From LLD-282 sp964395835 (GTDB taxonomy: Bacteria > Pseudomonadota > Gammaproteobacteria > Berkiellales > Berkiellaceae), in the NCBI GenBank assembly GCA_964395835.1, contig CAYNBJ010000002.1, positions 140,473 through 204,472 of the forward strand: a DNA stretch of 64,000 nt. Direction: 5' to 3'. The stretch's first letter is position 1. The number at the start of each line of letters is the position of its first letter. The notes under the pieces were generated by a model. That model ran no database searches. It was given only the letters and a program-made list of their open reading frames with translations, and had not been told where the DNA came from. Shown one piece after another: positions 17,725 to 26,382 of this stretch. The position numbers and the translations under genes are program-made.

Positions 17725-19503
17725 ATGTTAGGCACAAAGATAAAAACAGAATATATTAATAATCAGGGAAAGATTGGTACTGATCCGTCCAATGAGACAA
17801 CTCTGCGAAAAAAATTACTCTTATCAGCAGTCCAACATTCTGATTTAGATGCATTAAGGAAGATCGCTTCAGATAACGGATCACAATTAGTCAACGATCA
17901 AGATGACAAAGGTACGACCCCTTTGATGCTTGCGATCAGAAAAATCAACAATATTAATATAGTGCAATTGCTTATGAGTATGGGTGCCAATCTCTATCAA
18001 AAAAATCCGTCGGGGCATAGTGCTATTGGTTTAGCTCATCAAGAGGCATTCCAATATATATGGCTTTGTGATCCACAAAAAAAACACGAAGATAAAACAA
18101 AACATTATACACAGTTATTAAAATTTTTTATTCACACGCTTCTTTCTTCGAGAAGTCATCATACTCAAGAGCCCCCTATCTTTGAAGGTAAGTTTTTGGT
18201 TTTGATGTCTGCCGTGCTTCATTCTGATTTGCCTTTTTTAGAAAAGCTCGTAGAGCATCACGCTGATGAATGGGTTAATTTATCGGATAACACAGGTACG
18301 ACACCTCTGATGTGGGCGATGATAAAAATGGTCAATATCGATATCTTAGCATGTCTTTTGCGTATTGGGGCGAATATATATCAGCGCAATTTGTTAGGAA
18401 AAAGTTCTATTTGGTTGCTGCATGAGTATATTCACGCATTGAACCCAAACACTCTCAATCAAGAAACACAACACTATTATTCGACATTATTAAAATTGTT
18501 TTGGCCGCATGCGCTGAGCCAGAAAGAGCCACACGCTAGCGCTAACTGTTATAGTCCACGGAATCAGATTTCGATTCTTATGTCTGTTGTTATAGATTCT
18601 AATTTCGCTCGTTTAAACCCAATTTCTGAGCCAGCAATAAGGGAATTGGTCCATAGCGTAGATGATATAGGCATGACTCCTTTGATGTGGGCTATAAATT
18701 TAGAGGTTGAGATCACGACAGTCCAATTTTTTCTTTCTATGGGCGCGAATCTATATCAAAAAGATCGATTGGGACGCAACGCGATCACTTTTTTGCATAT
18801 GCAAGGATTTCAATATATATGGCTCTGCGACTTAAAAAACCCGCACGAATATAATAAAATCAATTACTATGCACAGTTATTCGATCTATTCATTAAAAAA
18901 AGAATGCATGAACAGAATGGCTCTATTGATAAGCCTCATTTTGATGCAAGCGAATATAGGCTGTTAGTTCTTTTATCAGCGGTCATTCATGGTGATTTGT
19001 CTTTTCTACAATCTCTTCGAGAACACAATGGTGCACAATTCGTCAATACACCAGATAGTACAGGCATGACAGTTATTATGTGGGCTGTGGTTTTCATGGT
19101 AGATATCAAAATAGTTGAATTACTTGTTCAGATGGGTGCGGATTTGTCTCAAAAAAATGCATCACAGCGCCATGTTGTGCATATCGCGCAAGAGTGTGCA
19201 CTCAGTTATAACACACAGCCACAACAAAAGGCGTACTATGAACAGTTGGTGAGCATATTGCAAGGTGCTCAAGCGAATCATCAATATGAACAAGATTTTT
19301 TACAATTCTTACAAGAATCGTATTTGACTAGAGTGGATTATGTTTCTCCACATAATGCAGCTGCGGTCGGTTTTCGTCAACCGATTGTTTTTTCTACAAG
19401 TCGTGTTGAAAAAAGATCGGAAAATGCCGAACATACTGTTCAGAACAATCAAGGTATAACTGCTGAGATGTCGATACAGTTTAATCGTACTGCGAGCCGA
19501 TAA
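17725..19503 (+). CDS. ankyrin-like protein built of four long modules
   Basis: The product has 592 residues, almost all in four modules of about 125-145 residues. Each starts with a repeat-like helix pair (LLLSAVQHSDLDALRKI, LVLMSAVLHSDLPFLEKL, ILMSVVIDSNFARL, LVLLSAVIHGDLSFLQSL). An ankyrin-type turn follows (TTPLM.A, TTPLMWA, MTPLMWA, MTVIMWA) with 'GANLYQKN' equivalents. A longer helical insertion comes next, including FQYIWLC in modules 1 and 3 and HYYSTLLKLF in module 2. It is thus a composite repeat rather than canonical 33-residue ankyrin arrays. The tail is polar. No catalytic motif is seen, and the ribosome-binding site before ATG 17725 is weak. Confidence 0.82.
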   Translation: MLGTKIKTEYINNQGKIGTDPSNETTLRKKLLLSAVQHSDLDALRKIASDNGSQLVNDQDDKGTTPLMLAIRKINNINIVQLLMSMGANLYQKNPSGHSAIGLAHQEAFQYIWLCDPQKKHEDKTKHYTQLLKFFIHTLLSSRSHHTQEPPIFEGKFLVLMSAVLHSDLPFLEKLVEHHADEWVNLSDNTGTTPLMWAMIKMVNIDILACLLRIGANIYQRNLLGKSSIWLLHEYIHALNPNTLNQETQHYYSTLLKLFWPHALSQKEPHASANCYSPRNQISILMSVVIDSNFARLNPISEPAIRELVHSVDDIGMTPLMWAINLEVEITTVQFFLSMGANLYQKDRLGRNAITFLHMQGFQYIWLCDLKNPHEYNKINYYAQLFDLFIKKRMHEQNGSIDKPHFDASEYRLLVLLSAVIHGDLSFLQSLREHNGAQFVNTPDSTGMTVIMWAVVFMVDIKIVELLVQMGADLSQKNASQRHVVHIAQECALSYNTQPQQKAYYEQLVSILQGAQANHQYEQDFLQFLQESYLTRVDYVSPHNAAAVGFRQPIVFSTSRVEKRSENAEHTVQNNQGITAEMSIQFNRTASR

Positions 19504-19563
19504 TTTATATTTTAAATTTTTTGTTCTGATTTATATATACAGTTAATCAAAGAAATAAACAGA

Positions 19564-19938
19564 TTGTCTCTTTCTTTTCAAAATAGTACAATTAAAAACC
19601 CCATGAAATTGGAAAAAATAAAAATGCGGTCGGCCCCAATTATTTCATTTAAAAACGATGATAATTTAAATACCCCTTTGATAAAAGCAATTATAGAGAA
19701 TGATTTTTGCCTCGCACAGGCTCTTTGTATTTCTGGGTCAGATATTAATGCTAAAAACAAACAGGGCCTCGATGCTGTTGATTATGCTTGTGCAAATCAG
19801 AATCGGGATATTTTACTATTGTTGATCCATTTTGGCGCAAAAAATTCCTGGAGGGCAGAAATTGCTTTAAAAATATTAAATCCAATCCCGCAGCATGCTC
19901 GCGAAAAAAAATACAGTTTATTCACATGCAAAAAATAA
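19564..19938 (+). CDS. small ankyrin-repeat ORF, start uncertain
   Basis: The frame gives up to 124 residues from a TTG at 19564; ATGs at 19603 and 19624 are alternatives and none has a good ribosome-binding site. Two ankyrin repeats are visible (NTPLIKAIIENDFCLAQAL and GLDAVDYACANQNRDILLLL) and end in a basic tail. It follows the 592-residue gene by 60 bp on the same strand and could be cotranscribed. It may be a true small ankyrin protein or the remaining 3' end of a larger gene. Confidence 0.6.
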   Translation: MSLSFQNSTIKNPMKLEKIKMRSAPIISFKNDDNLNTPLIKAIIENDFCLAQALCISGSDINAKNKQGLDAVDYACANQNRDILLLLIHFGAKNSWRAEIALKILNPIPQHAREKKYSLFTCKK

Positions 19939-20242
19939 TTAAGATAACTTTTTGACTTTTGATTGCAACACACCTCAGAACGAGCATCATGAGTGATGTG
20001 TCTATCCACCGCTTCAGCATTATCTCCTTCGTTGATTGTTTGTTGAGAATAAGGCCTCTCTTTAATCACAGATATGGTTGATTTGCTGCAAAGTATTGAC
20101 GTATTGAAAATAAAATGCAATTACAAGGAGATACATGCTATTCATCTCCTTGGTAATTCTATTAAATATTTATTATGTATCAGCGATATAAAATGCAATA
20201 TATCGATTTTAAAGTGATTATTCGGTTTGTGCGCAGTCAGAT
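19939..20242. other. 304-bp region between ankyrin ORF and fabG
   Basis: It contains the hairpin at 20119-20157. A minus-strand frame (TTG start at 20120, running into the preceding gene on the other strand) has somewhat protein-like composition, but no ribosome-binding site or recognisable domain. I do not call it a gene. Confidence 0.35.
20119..20157 (-). terminator. possible terminator of the fab operon
   Basis: An inverted repeat of about 14 bp with one bulge (AATTACAAGGAGAT / ATCTCCTTGGTAATT) lies 86 bp beyond the fabG stop. On the minus strand it is followed by a moderately T-rich run. It may also stop plus-strand readthrough. Confidence 0.5.
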
Positions 20243-20983
20243 TTAATATAACCCCCCATTGATATGGAGTGTTTGACCAGTGATATAGGAACTCTCAGCG
20301 CTTGCTAAAAACAAACAGCCATGAGCTATATCTAGGGGTGAGCCTAATTTTTGCATTGGAATTTTTTCAAAGATTGTATCTTTTTGTTCTTGGGTCAATT
20401 TTCCCGTCATATCGCTTTCAATAAATCCTGGTGCAATACAATTGACTGTGATATTTCTTGATGCCACTTCTAAAGCTAGGGCTTTAGCATAGCTCACAAT
20501 AGCGCCTTTTGTCGCACAATAAGCAGATTGACCCTTGTTTCCTGTAAAAGCAACGATAGAGGAGATAAAAATCATTCTTCCAAACTTCATTCTAATCATA
20601 TCTTTGAGGCAGTATTGGCCTATCAGAGTGCTATTTTGCACATTGATATTCATGAGATTGACCCAATCCGATGCTTTGATATGAATAGCGAGAGCATCTT
20701 GATTAATAGCGGCGTTAGAGATAAAAGTGTCAATTTTGTACCCATCTTTTTTGAGCTGTTCACAGAAATTCAAAGTCGATTCGGCATCTTTTAGATTGAG
20801 GGTGTAAGCTTTAAATTTTGGATAACTTCTGTTTCTAAAAGACATTTTATCTGTAGACTCTTCAGAGGCTCCTGTACCAATCACTGTGGCTCCGTTTTCA
20901 AGAAATAGCTCTACAATTTTTTCTCCAATTCCTCGTGTACCGCCAGTTACAAGTACGGTCCTATTTGTCATGTTATAAGTCAT
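20243..20983 (-). CDS. fabG: 3-oxoacyl-[ACP] reductase FabG
   Basis: The product has 246 residues, the usual length. FabG reduces 3-oxoacyl-ACP with NADPH in each round of fatty-acid elongation in the cytosol. The short-chain dehydrogenase features are complete: TGGTRGIG (13-20), N114, and the S142-Y155-K159 catalytic set (SSIVAF...SAYCATKGA). The C-terminal block IAPGFIESDMT also fits. ATG 20983 was chosen because it forms an ATGA overlap with the fabD stop; the longer frame to 21046 lies inside fabD. It is the last gene of fabH-fabD-fabG, and acpP, which usually follows, is absent here. Confidence 0.95.
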   Translation of the reverse strand: MTYNMTNRTVLVTGGTRGIGEKIVELFLENGATVIGTGASEESTDKMSFRNRSYPKFKAYTLNLKDAESTLNFCEQLKKDGYKIDTFISNAAINQDALAIHIKASDWVNLMNINVQNSTLIGQYCLKDMIRMKFGRMIFISSIVAFTGNKGQSAYCATKGAIVSYAKALALEVASRNITVNCIAPGFIESDMTGKLTQEQKDTIFEKIPMQKLGSPLDIAHGCLFLASAESSYITGQTLHINGGLY

Positions 20984-21843
20984 GATTGATACCCTATTTT
21001 TGTAAGAGTGTTGAATAATGCTTCTTGAGAATTTGTACTCATACACTTGATCGTACTATTTTTTTTCATGAGATTTGATAAAATATTTTTCGGACCGATT
21101 TCAATATATAAGTCTGGTGTGAAAAGCTCCTCAATTTTGATGATCGCATTTAAAAAATCTACCTGCGATGCTAATTGTAGGACTATCCCTTCACAATACA
21201 TGTGTTTATTTGAGTCAATCGTTTTTAGAAATGTACTGAAGACTTTTTCTTTTAGCTCATGATTTGGGTATTGCTGTAGAGTTTTTTGCAAAAGATGACG
21301 AAATGGTTGTTGAGCTCCCTCTAAAGCAGGAATATGAGATAACACATTCATATTAATAAGGATTGATTTTTTTATTGAACATTCCTCTAAGAGCTTAGAA
21401 AAAAGATGAGAGTGTGTTTTTAGATATGCTACAACAATTTGCTCAGCACTATTAATATTCATCATCCATATCCAATCTTTATTTTTTAAACAGTAAGATT
21501 GGGTTTTTTCTATATCGAGCGATCCTATTAAGGCTCTTATCTCAAAATCAGGAAAAGCTTTTGATATCTCTGACATCAGGTGTTCTCTTTGTGTTGCTAC
21601 AGAGATGAGAGTCTCAAGCGACCAGCTATTAGACAGACCTAGGGCAGATAGCTCTCCTAAAGAATGACCACATAGAAGAATCTGATGATTTTGTAAATGA
21701 TCTTTTATGGCTTCCCAGGCTAAAAAGCTTTGATAAACAATTTGACCTTGTACACTTTCTATGTGATTTGCTTGATTCTCATGATCAAGAAAATACTGGG
21801 GCTCATATGAGCCTTGTCCCGGAAAAAGACAGACAATTTTCAC
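20980..21843 (-). CDS. fabD: malonyl-CoA:ACP transacylase FabD
   Basis: The product has 287 residues, somewhat shorter than the usual 305-310. FabD loads malonyl groups from CoA onto acyl carrier protein. Catalytic residues are in place: S61 in GHSLGE, R85 in ATQREHLM and H169 in VLSHIPAL. The N-terminal FPGQGS motif (7-12) and a C-terminal GPKNILSNLM block are also present. Compared with typical FabD, the segment after FPGQGS is compressed. The gene starts 2 bp after fabH stops and overlaps fabG by 4 bp. Confidence 0.93.
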   Translation of the reverse strand: MKIVCLFPGQGSYEPQYFLDHENQANHIESVQGQIVYQSFLAWEAIKDHLQNHQILLCGHSLGELSALGLSNSWSLETLISVATQREHLMSEISKAFPDFEIRALIGSLDIEKTQSYCLKNKDWIWMMNINSAEQIVVAYLKTHSHLFSKLLEECSIKKSILINMNVLSHIPALEGAQQPFRHLLQKTLQQYPNHELKEKVFSTFLKTIDSNKHMYCEGIVLQLASQVDFLNAIIKIEELFTPDLYIEIGPKNILSNLMKKNSTIKCMSTNSQEALFNTLTKIGYQS

Positions 21844-21845
21844 TT

Positions 21846-22805
21846 TTATGCCTCATAATCCAGAATAAAACCGCCGGTTGTTAGACCCCCGCCAAATGAA
21901 ATCGTCATAATTCGTTTTTTATCACCTTTTTTCATGCTTTTAACCGCCTCTGAAAGTGCAATTGGAATTGATGCAGAGGAAGTGTTGCCATAAAATTCAA
22001 CGCAAGAAAACACTTTATGAACTGGGCATGCCAATCTTTCACCAACAGCTTCAATAATTCTTTGATTGGCTTGATGAGGAACAAAGAGATCAATATCATT
22101 CATTGTCAATTGACTTTGTTCTAAAAGGCTTATAGCAATTTCCGACATAGTAGTAACAGCAACTTTAAAGACTCTTTGCCCGTCCATTTCAATATGACCA
22201 CTAGAAGAAGGATCGAGTAAGGGGTTTTTTAAATGTAAAATTTTATCAGGGTCTAACACTGTTTTTGCTGTTGCTGCAAAAAAACATTGCTTGTCGCTTA
22301 ATTCTATGATGCATGAGCCAGCTCCATCTCCGAAAAGTACAGCGGTTTTTCGATTAGACCAATCTAAAACTCGAGAAATCATTTCAACACCAACAACCAA
22401 TATTCTTTTTTTTGACCCAGAAAGGATAAAGTTTCTTGCTACTTCAACAGCATAAACAAAACCAGAACAAGCAGCTTGTAAATCAAAAGCTAAACATGTG
22501 ATACCAAGCTCTCTAGCTATTTCGCAAGAAAGAGTCGGAAAATAATAGTCTGGGCTGGATGTTCCACAAATAATTGCATCAAAAGATTTGGGATCGCAAT
22601 CAGGACATGCCTGCAAAGTGTGTTGTACCGACCGCATCGCAAGCTCTAAAGTTGAGAGATTCTCTTCCGCAATGTGTCTCTGTTTAATTCCTGTACGTTC
22701 CCGAATCCACTCATCAGTGGTATTCATTTTTAATTCCAAATCTTTATTGGATATAATTTGATAGGGTACGCTATGCCGCACACCTCTGAGTTTCGGGTGA
22801 TTCAT
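21846..22805 (-). CDS. fabH: 3-oxoacyl-[ACP] synthase III FabH
   Basis: The product has 319 residues from ATG 22805. It starts fatty-acid synthesis by condensing acetyl-CoA with malonyl-ACP. The Cys-His-Asn triad is complete at C113 (QAACSGF), H244 (VPHQANQR) and N274 (YGNTSSAS), nearly the E. coli numbering. GGGLTTGGF near the end is also typical. A longer frame starts at ATG 22838, but ATG 22805 gives the family's normal N-terminus; neither has a strong ribosome-binding site. plsX, which commonly precedes fabH, is not here; a divergent secreted-protein gene lies upstream. Confidence 0.93.
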   Translation of the reverse strand: MNHPKLRGVRHSVPYQIISNKDLELKMNTTDEWIRERTGIKQRHIAEENLSTLELAMRSVQHTLQACPDCDPKSFDAIICGTSSPDYYFPTLSCEIARELGITCLAFDLQAACSGFVYAVEVARNFILSGSKKRILVVGVEMISRVLDWSNRKTAVLFGDGAGSCIIELSDKQCFFAATAKTVLDPDKILHLKNPLLDPSSSGHIEMDGQRVFKVAVTTMSEIAISLLEQSQLTMNDIDLFVPHQANQRIIEAVGERLACPVHKVFSCVEFYGNTSSASIPIALSEAVKSMKKGDKKRIMTISFGGGLTTGGFILDYEA

Positions 22806-22926
22806 ACATATCTTTTTTTGAGAATTTATAACGATCATGATTATCTTTCATGCGGTTGTCAAAACTCAGCGCCATTATGGTTTTCTTGACTATAATAAAA
22901 AAAGATTTTCTATAAGAAGTCGTTTT

Positions 22927-23676
22927 ATGAAAAAATCGTATTCTCGTGTTTTTCAATATTGTAGCATGTTGCAAGCTTCAATAAGCTTAGCTACGGTGAG
23001 TGTCACCTGGATTGAGAAACCTCCTGCTACTGTCAGTGTCCAAGAAGAATTTCAAGTTGCATGGAATGTGCAGGATTTGAGTGGTTCTTTTCATGCTCTG
23101 TGCACACTCTGTCCCAAAGATCAGGGACCACATTGTAAAAAAGGATCGCAACGTTATGATTCAGAAGTCTTTAATGGACATGATCAGGGACAGTTTCATG
23201 CAAAAATGTCTTTTCCATCTTCTGCTCCATCTGGCACATATTATGCAACCGCTTATGGAGCTTATTCTAAAACACAATACTATAATACAGAGCCTGTTGA
23301 AATTGTTTACGCATCATCTCAGCAAACCGTATCATCTACATCAACATCCGCATCATCTTCTCAAAGCTCCTCCTCTGCATCTCCAAGTACTTCATCTGCA
23401 CCTAATTCCGGAGTCGTTCTCATGACCCCACCTATTGTTCCCTATGGCTATCAAGCTTATCCTTACGCAGAAGAAGAAAACAATGTGACAGTCAATAATG
23501 AAGATCAGCATACTCAGCAAGATGCTCAGCAGCATCATCAAAATAAACAGGAGCAACGTTCACAGACGTATCCAGAGCACTCTCAACAGCAGTCCGTTAG
23601 CCAAGGATCGGGTTCAGGACATCGACAAGGTTCGCGTACTCACAGTTCAGGACATGCCCGCGGACATCGGTCTTAA
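22927..23676 (+). CDS. putative secreted protein with Ser-rich linker and Gln/His-rich tail
   Basis: The product has 249 residues. ATG 22927 is preferred over 22837 because it has AGAAG upstream and gives a signal-peptide-like N-terminus (MKKS... followed by a hydrophobic run to about residue 27). Residues about 30-135 read like a small beta-sandwich domain (PATVSVQEEFQVAWNV ... SGTYYATAYGAYS) with Cys at CTLC and HCKK. Then follow a Ser/Thr/Ala linker (about 140-165), a Pro/Tyr-rich stretch and a Gln/His/Ser/Gly-rich tail to the end. I do not recognise the family. The composition suggests a surface or periplasmic protein, and the His-rich tail might bind metal; both are inference. Confidence 0.72.
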   Translation: MKKSYSRVFQYCSMLQASISLATVSVTWIEKPPATVSVQEEFQVAWNVQDLSGSFHALCTLCPKDQGPHCKKGSQRYDSEVFNGHDQGQFHAKMSFPSSAPSGTYYATAYGAYSKTQYYNTEPVEIVYASSQQTVSSTSTSASSSQSSSSASPSTSSAPNSGVVLMTPPIVPYGYQAYPYAEEENNVTVNNEDQHTQQDAQQHHQNKQEQRSQTYPEHSQQQSVSQGSGSGHRQGSRTHSSGHARGHRS

Positions 23677-23682
23677 ATGCAG

Positions 23683-23823
23683 CTAATATGGCATATCGCT
23701 CAGCCAAAATATTAATCCTAGCACTGAGACCCCAATCAACATTAAGGCAGCGATTGCATCTAAAGCGTCGTTGCTAAGTTTTTCCTCATCATGAGTGAAA
23801 TATTTTCTTGTTTCTTTTTTCAT
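23683..23823 (-). CDS. 46-residue single-pass membrane protein after the ccm genes
   Basis: A short frame lies 23 bp after the last ccm-linked gene on the same strand. It has a charged N-terminus (MKKETRKYFTHDEEKL), one hydrophobic helix at about residues 24-41 (AALMLIGVSVLGLIFWL) and the end LSDMPY. Composition and tight position favour a real gene, although the ribosome-binding site is weak. Its stop is 6 bp from the stop of the convergent secreted-protein gene, so there is almost no untranslated space. It may be a small subunit linked to the cytochrome c pathway or an unrelated membrane peptide. No family match is recognised. Confidence 0.55.
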   Translation of the reverse strand: MKKETRKYFTHDEEKLSNDALDAIAALMLIGVSVLGLIFWLSDMPY

Positions 23824-23846
23824 AATAAATTTTCTTGGACTCTTTA

Positions 23847-24374
23847 TTAAAATCTTAGCATACCTTCAATAAAATCAAGTACTTTTCTTTTCTTTTCATG
23901 TGATAAATCTTCGGAGAACTCTTCAGGCCATTGAAAAATATAAGCTCTTGCTTTAAAAGAGACTTCTTCTGGGAATAATAATTGCCCTTTTTCTATGAGC
24001 CAAGGTTCAAAATCTTGATCAAAAGTTTTCCATTTGTCGATCAAACTAAAAGCAATAATTTTTTCCTTTTCATCAGATAAGAGATCAAAGTTATTGCGAA
24101 TATTTTTTAAGCAGTCATCTAAAAATTCTTTATTTTGACAATCTTGTAGTCCACGATCAAGACTAGCATAATAAACCATCGGATAAGATTTTACCCAGTT
24201 TTCCCATTGATGCATCTTCTTCATATCAGCGTGATGCTGTAAAATAATAGAAAGGCTTTTCTTATAAATGATGAAATCGTAAATCCCTTGAATATCTATA
24301 AAAAAAAGACAGCTAACGAGTCCCAGAAACGATTGAAACCATAATTTTTTTGCATAAAATCGTATCATTTCCAA
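23847..24374 (-). CDS. ccm-linked membrane-anchored protein (position of CcmI/CcmH C-terminal part)
   Basis: The product has 175 residues, with one N-terminal membrane helix (FLGLVSCLFFIDIQGIY, about 15-31) and a soluble helical remainder. It overlaps the ccmH stop by 10 bp and ends the overlapping ccm series, the place where CcmI (apocytochrome chaperone with TPR repeats) is usually encoded. I cannot identify clear TPR motifs, so the CcmI assignment rests on position only. It could instead be a lineage-specific partner of CcmF/CcmH. Repeated Trp/Lys/Glu-rich segments suggest a folded soluble domain on the periplasmic side. Confidence 0.6.
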   Translation of the reverse strand: MEMIRFYAKKLWFQSFLGLVSCLFFIDIQGIYDFIIYKKSLSIILQHHADMKKMHQWENWVKSYPMVYYASLDRGLQDCQNKEFLDDCLKNIRNNFDLLSDEKEKIIAFSLIDKWKTFDQDFEPWLIEKGQLLFPEEVSFKARAYIFQWPEEFSEDLSHEKKRKVLDFIEGMLRF

Positions 24375-24706
24375 ATTCTACTTTTTAAAATATAACAAAC
24401 CAGCATTCCAATAAAAAAATATTTATTCATTGTGTATCTCTCAGTGCTCGTGCCTAATGTATCGAGATAAACTGTTTTAAACACCTCCTCTGTATCAACC
24501 CCTGCTTCAATTTGTTCTACAATTTCTTGGTAAAGCTCTTTGGCTAAAGGGTGATTCGATTCAAAAAGACTTTGTCCAGAACAAAAGGGACAGATCCATT
24601 GCTGCGGATTAAGAGGTCGATCAGGTTTCAAAAATATCGAAATGAGTGTTAAACATATAAAAAATCCGCTTATTAATATAACCTGTAAGAAAAATTTTTT
24701 TCTCAT
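24365..24706 (-). CDS. ccmH: cytochrome c maturation thiol oxidoreductase CcmH (short form)
   Basis: The product has 113 residues. CcmH keeps the Cys pair of apocytochrome c reduced for haem ligation. A signal-anchor helix (about 7-26) is followed by the redox motif in the family setting, CPFCSGQSL.ESNHPLA (Cys at 39 and 42; known relatives have C-P-x-C-Q-x-Q-S-L). A second hydrophobic segment (YFFIGMLVCYIL) closes the protein. It overlaps ccmF by 4 bp. Unlike E. coli CcmH it has no fused CcmI-like extension, which fits a separate following gene. Confidence 0.88.
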   Translation of the reverse strand: MRKKFFLQVILISGFFICLTLISIFLKPDRPLNPQQWICPFCSGQSLFESNHPLAKELYQEIVEQIEAGVDTEEVFKTVYLDTLGTSTERYTMNKYFFIGMLVCYILKSRIWK

Positions 24707-26382
24707 TTTAGACTCTTTTTTCTAAAAAATTTTGTCTTTTTATATATGAGATAGCTGCCATCTAAGAAAAAGACGAACACAATACTGAAGGCAAAGAGCC
24801 AGATCCACTGCATAAAAGGGCGATAAAATATACGCATAGCTCCATCTTCTGCAGCATAACAAAAACCATAATCATTTCCATACATATCGCGCCAATAACG
24901 AATCGGAGACAGAGTTTGCCCAGAATAAGGATAGTATATTTGCTCGACTTCGATCAGATCTTTTTGATTAACAGATAAGATATAAATATCATGCATATGT
25001 GAATCTTTTTCTTTTTTTAGATGTTCTTGAAGTGTGATTTCTATAGTCGGATCTTTGTAAGGCTGATTGAGCACCCACTCAGTTTGAAAAGATAATAGTC
25101 TTTGTGCAAAACACATCAGTATAAAAGCAAAGACAGACATATGTTGGAATTCTTTGATAGATATATTCTTATTTGAAAATAATTTTACGAGGCAAATGTA
25201 ACATATGAATAATATTTGGTATTTCTCTGTATTATTTAAAGCGCATAGACATAACCAAAACAATGAATGCTCGGAGGCATAAGGGATCTTCGATCGATAT
25301 AGAAACAATGATATAAAAACTACAATAAAAATTTGCTCATAATAAGATGCACTCATTTGCAAACTGATATGAAAGATTTTGTAAATAAAAGGGCTCCATA
25401 AGCCAAATAAACATAGGATCAAAGTCATCAAAAAAGTCGGGAAGGCAAAAAAATTCGAATTTATATGAAATCGTAATGCGATGAAAAAACATCCAATCGC
25501 ATATAACAACCACAGAATACTCCATCCCTGAGATATAAAACTATGAACTGAAATCAGCTGATCGCTGCGTACAATCCACAAATTCAAAGCTATTATTGCC
25601 CAAATTATGAAAGAATCTTTATTATCTTTGTTTTCACGATGCAAGATCCATAACAGACCCAGCCAATGAGTCAATGATATTGTCTCTATCGGGTCCCAAA
25701 ACCACCATCCGCCCCATCCTAAGACATGATAAGCCCAAAACGATCCAGCTAAAATTGCAAGTCCAAGACCACCTAAAATAAGTCGAATTAAAATAGCAAA
25801 AATATCTTTTTTAATTTTATCTGACAGTGGCAAAAGGTCTAACAGGACTAAGGCAAAAGTGGATGCAGTCGAGCTTATCAATAAAGGGGGATGAAAAGAA
25901 ATAGCATAATGCTGTAAGAGTGGATTGAGTTCTAGACCAGTGCTAGGACTAAAAGGTAAGAGCATTTCGAACGGAGAAGATGTATTTAAGATGATACTTA
26001 CAAAGCCTACGAGATAAAAAACGAGAACAGCTTTTTCAGTCTTTGTAGGTGCTCTTGTAAAAGGAGCATATCTCATAAAAACCCAAGACCATAAGCATAA
26101 AATAATCCAAAACAACCAATTCGCGCCTACCTGTCCAGACCATAATAGACCCAAAGAAATTGGAAATTGAAGATTTAAGGCACTTTGTTCATAAGCATAT
26201 TTTAAAATAAAATTATTAGAATAAATGGCATGTGCTAAACATAGATATGTAAATAATGAAGAAAGTAAAATATAAAAAAGATTCTTAGAGAAAGTCTCTA
26301 TTCCTGATTTTTTTTCTAAAAATGACAACATTAATCCCCACAGGCCATAAAGTACGCCGTATAGTCCAATAAGAATTATCAT
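24703..26382 (-). CDS. ccmF: cytochrome c haem lyase subunit CcmF
   Basis: The product has 559 residues, shorter than the roughly 640-660 of typical CcmF. It is a polytopic inner-membrane protein that transfers haem from holo-CcmE to apocytochrome c. The WWD haem-handling motif is clear (GWGGWWFWDPIET, about 221-233). More than ten hydrophobic helices are visible and the last lies before a basic C-terminus. The region between about 400 and 510 is reduced compared with the family, and the periplasmic loop carries the segment PYSGQTLSPIRYWRDMYG. It overlaps ccmE and ccmH by 4 bp each, so the complex is made from one message. Confidence 0.92.
   Translation of the reverse strand: MIILIGLYGVLYGLWGLMLSFLEKKSGIETFSKNLFYILLSSLFTYLCLAHAIYSNNFILKYAYEQSALNLQFPISLGLLWSGQVGANWLFWIILCLWSWVFMRYAPFTRAPTKTEKAVLVFYLVGFVSIILNTSSPFEMLLPFSPSTGLELNPLLQHYAISFHPPLLISSTASTFALVLLDLLPLSDKIKKDIFAILIRLILGGLGLAILAGSFWAYHVLGWGGWWFWDPIETISLTHWLGLLWILHRENKDNKDSFIIWAIIALNLWIVRSDQLISVHSFISQGWSILWLLYAIGCFFIALRFHINSNFFAFPTFLMTLILCLFGLWSPFIYKIFHISLQMSASYYEQIFIVVFISLFLYRSKIPYASEHSLFWLCLCALNNTEKYQILFICYICLVKLFSNKNISIKEFQHMSVFAFILMCFAQRLLSFQTEWVLNQPYKDPTIEITLQEHLKKEKDSHMHDIYILSVNQKDLIEVEQIYYPYSGQTLSPIRYWRDMYGNDYGFCYAAEDGAMRIFYRPFMQWIWLFAFSIVFVFFLDGSYLIYKKTKFFRKKSLK

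Noticed and set aside
19797..20120. Minus-strand ORF of 107 codons downstream of fabG
   Set aside because: TTG start without ribosome-binding site; half of it lies opposite the small ankyrin ORF; no recognisable domain.
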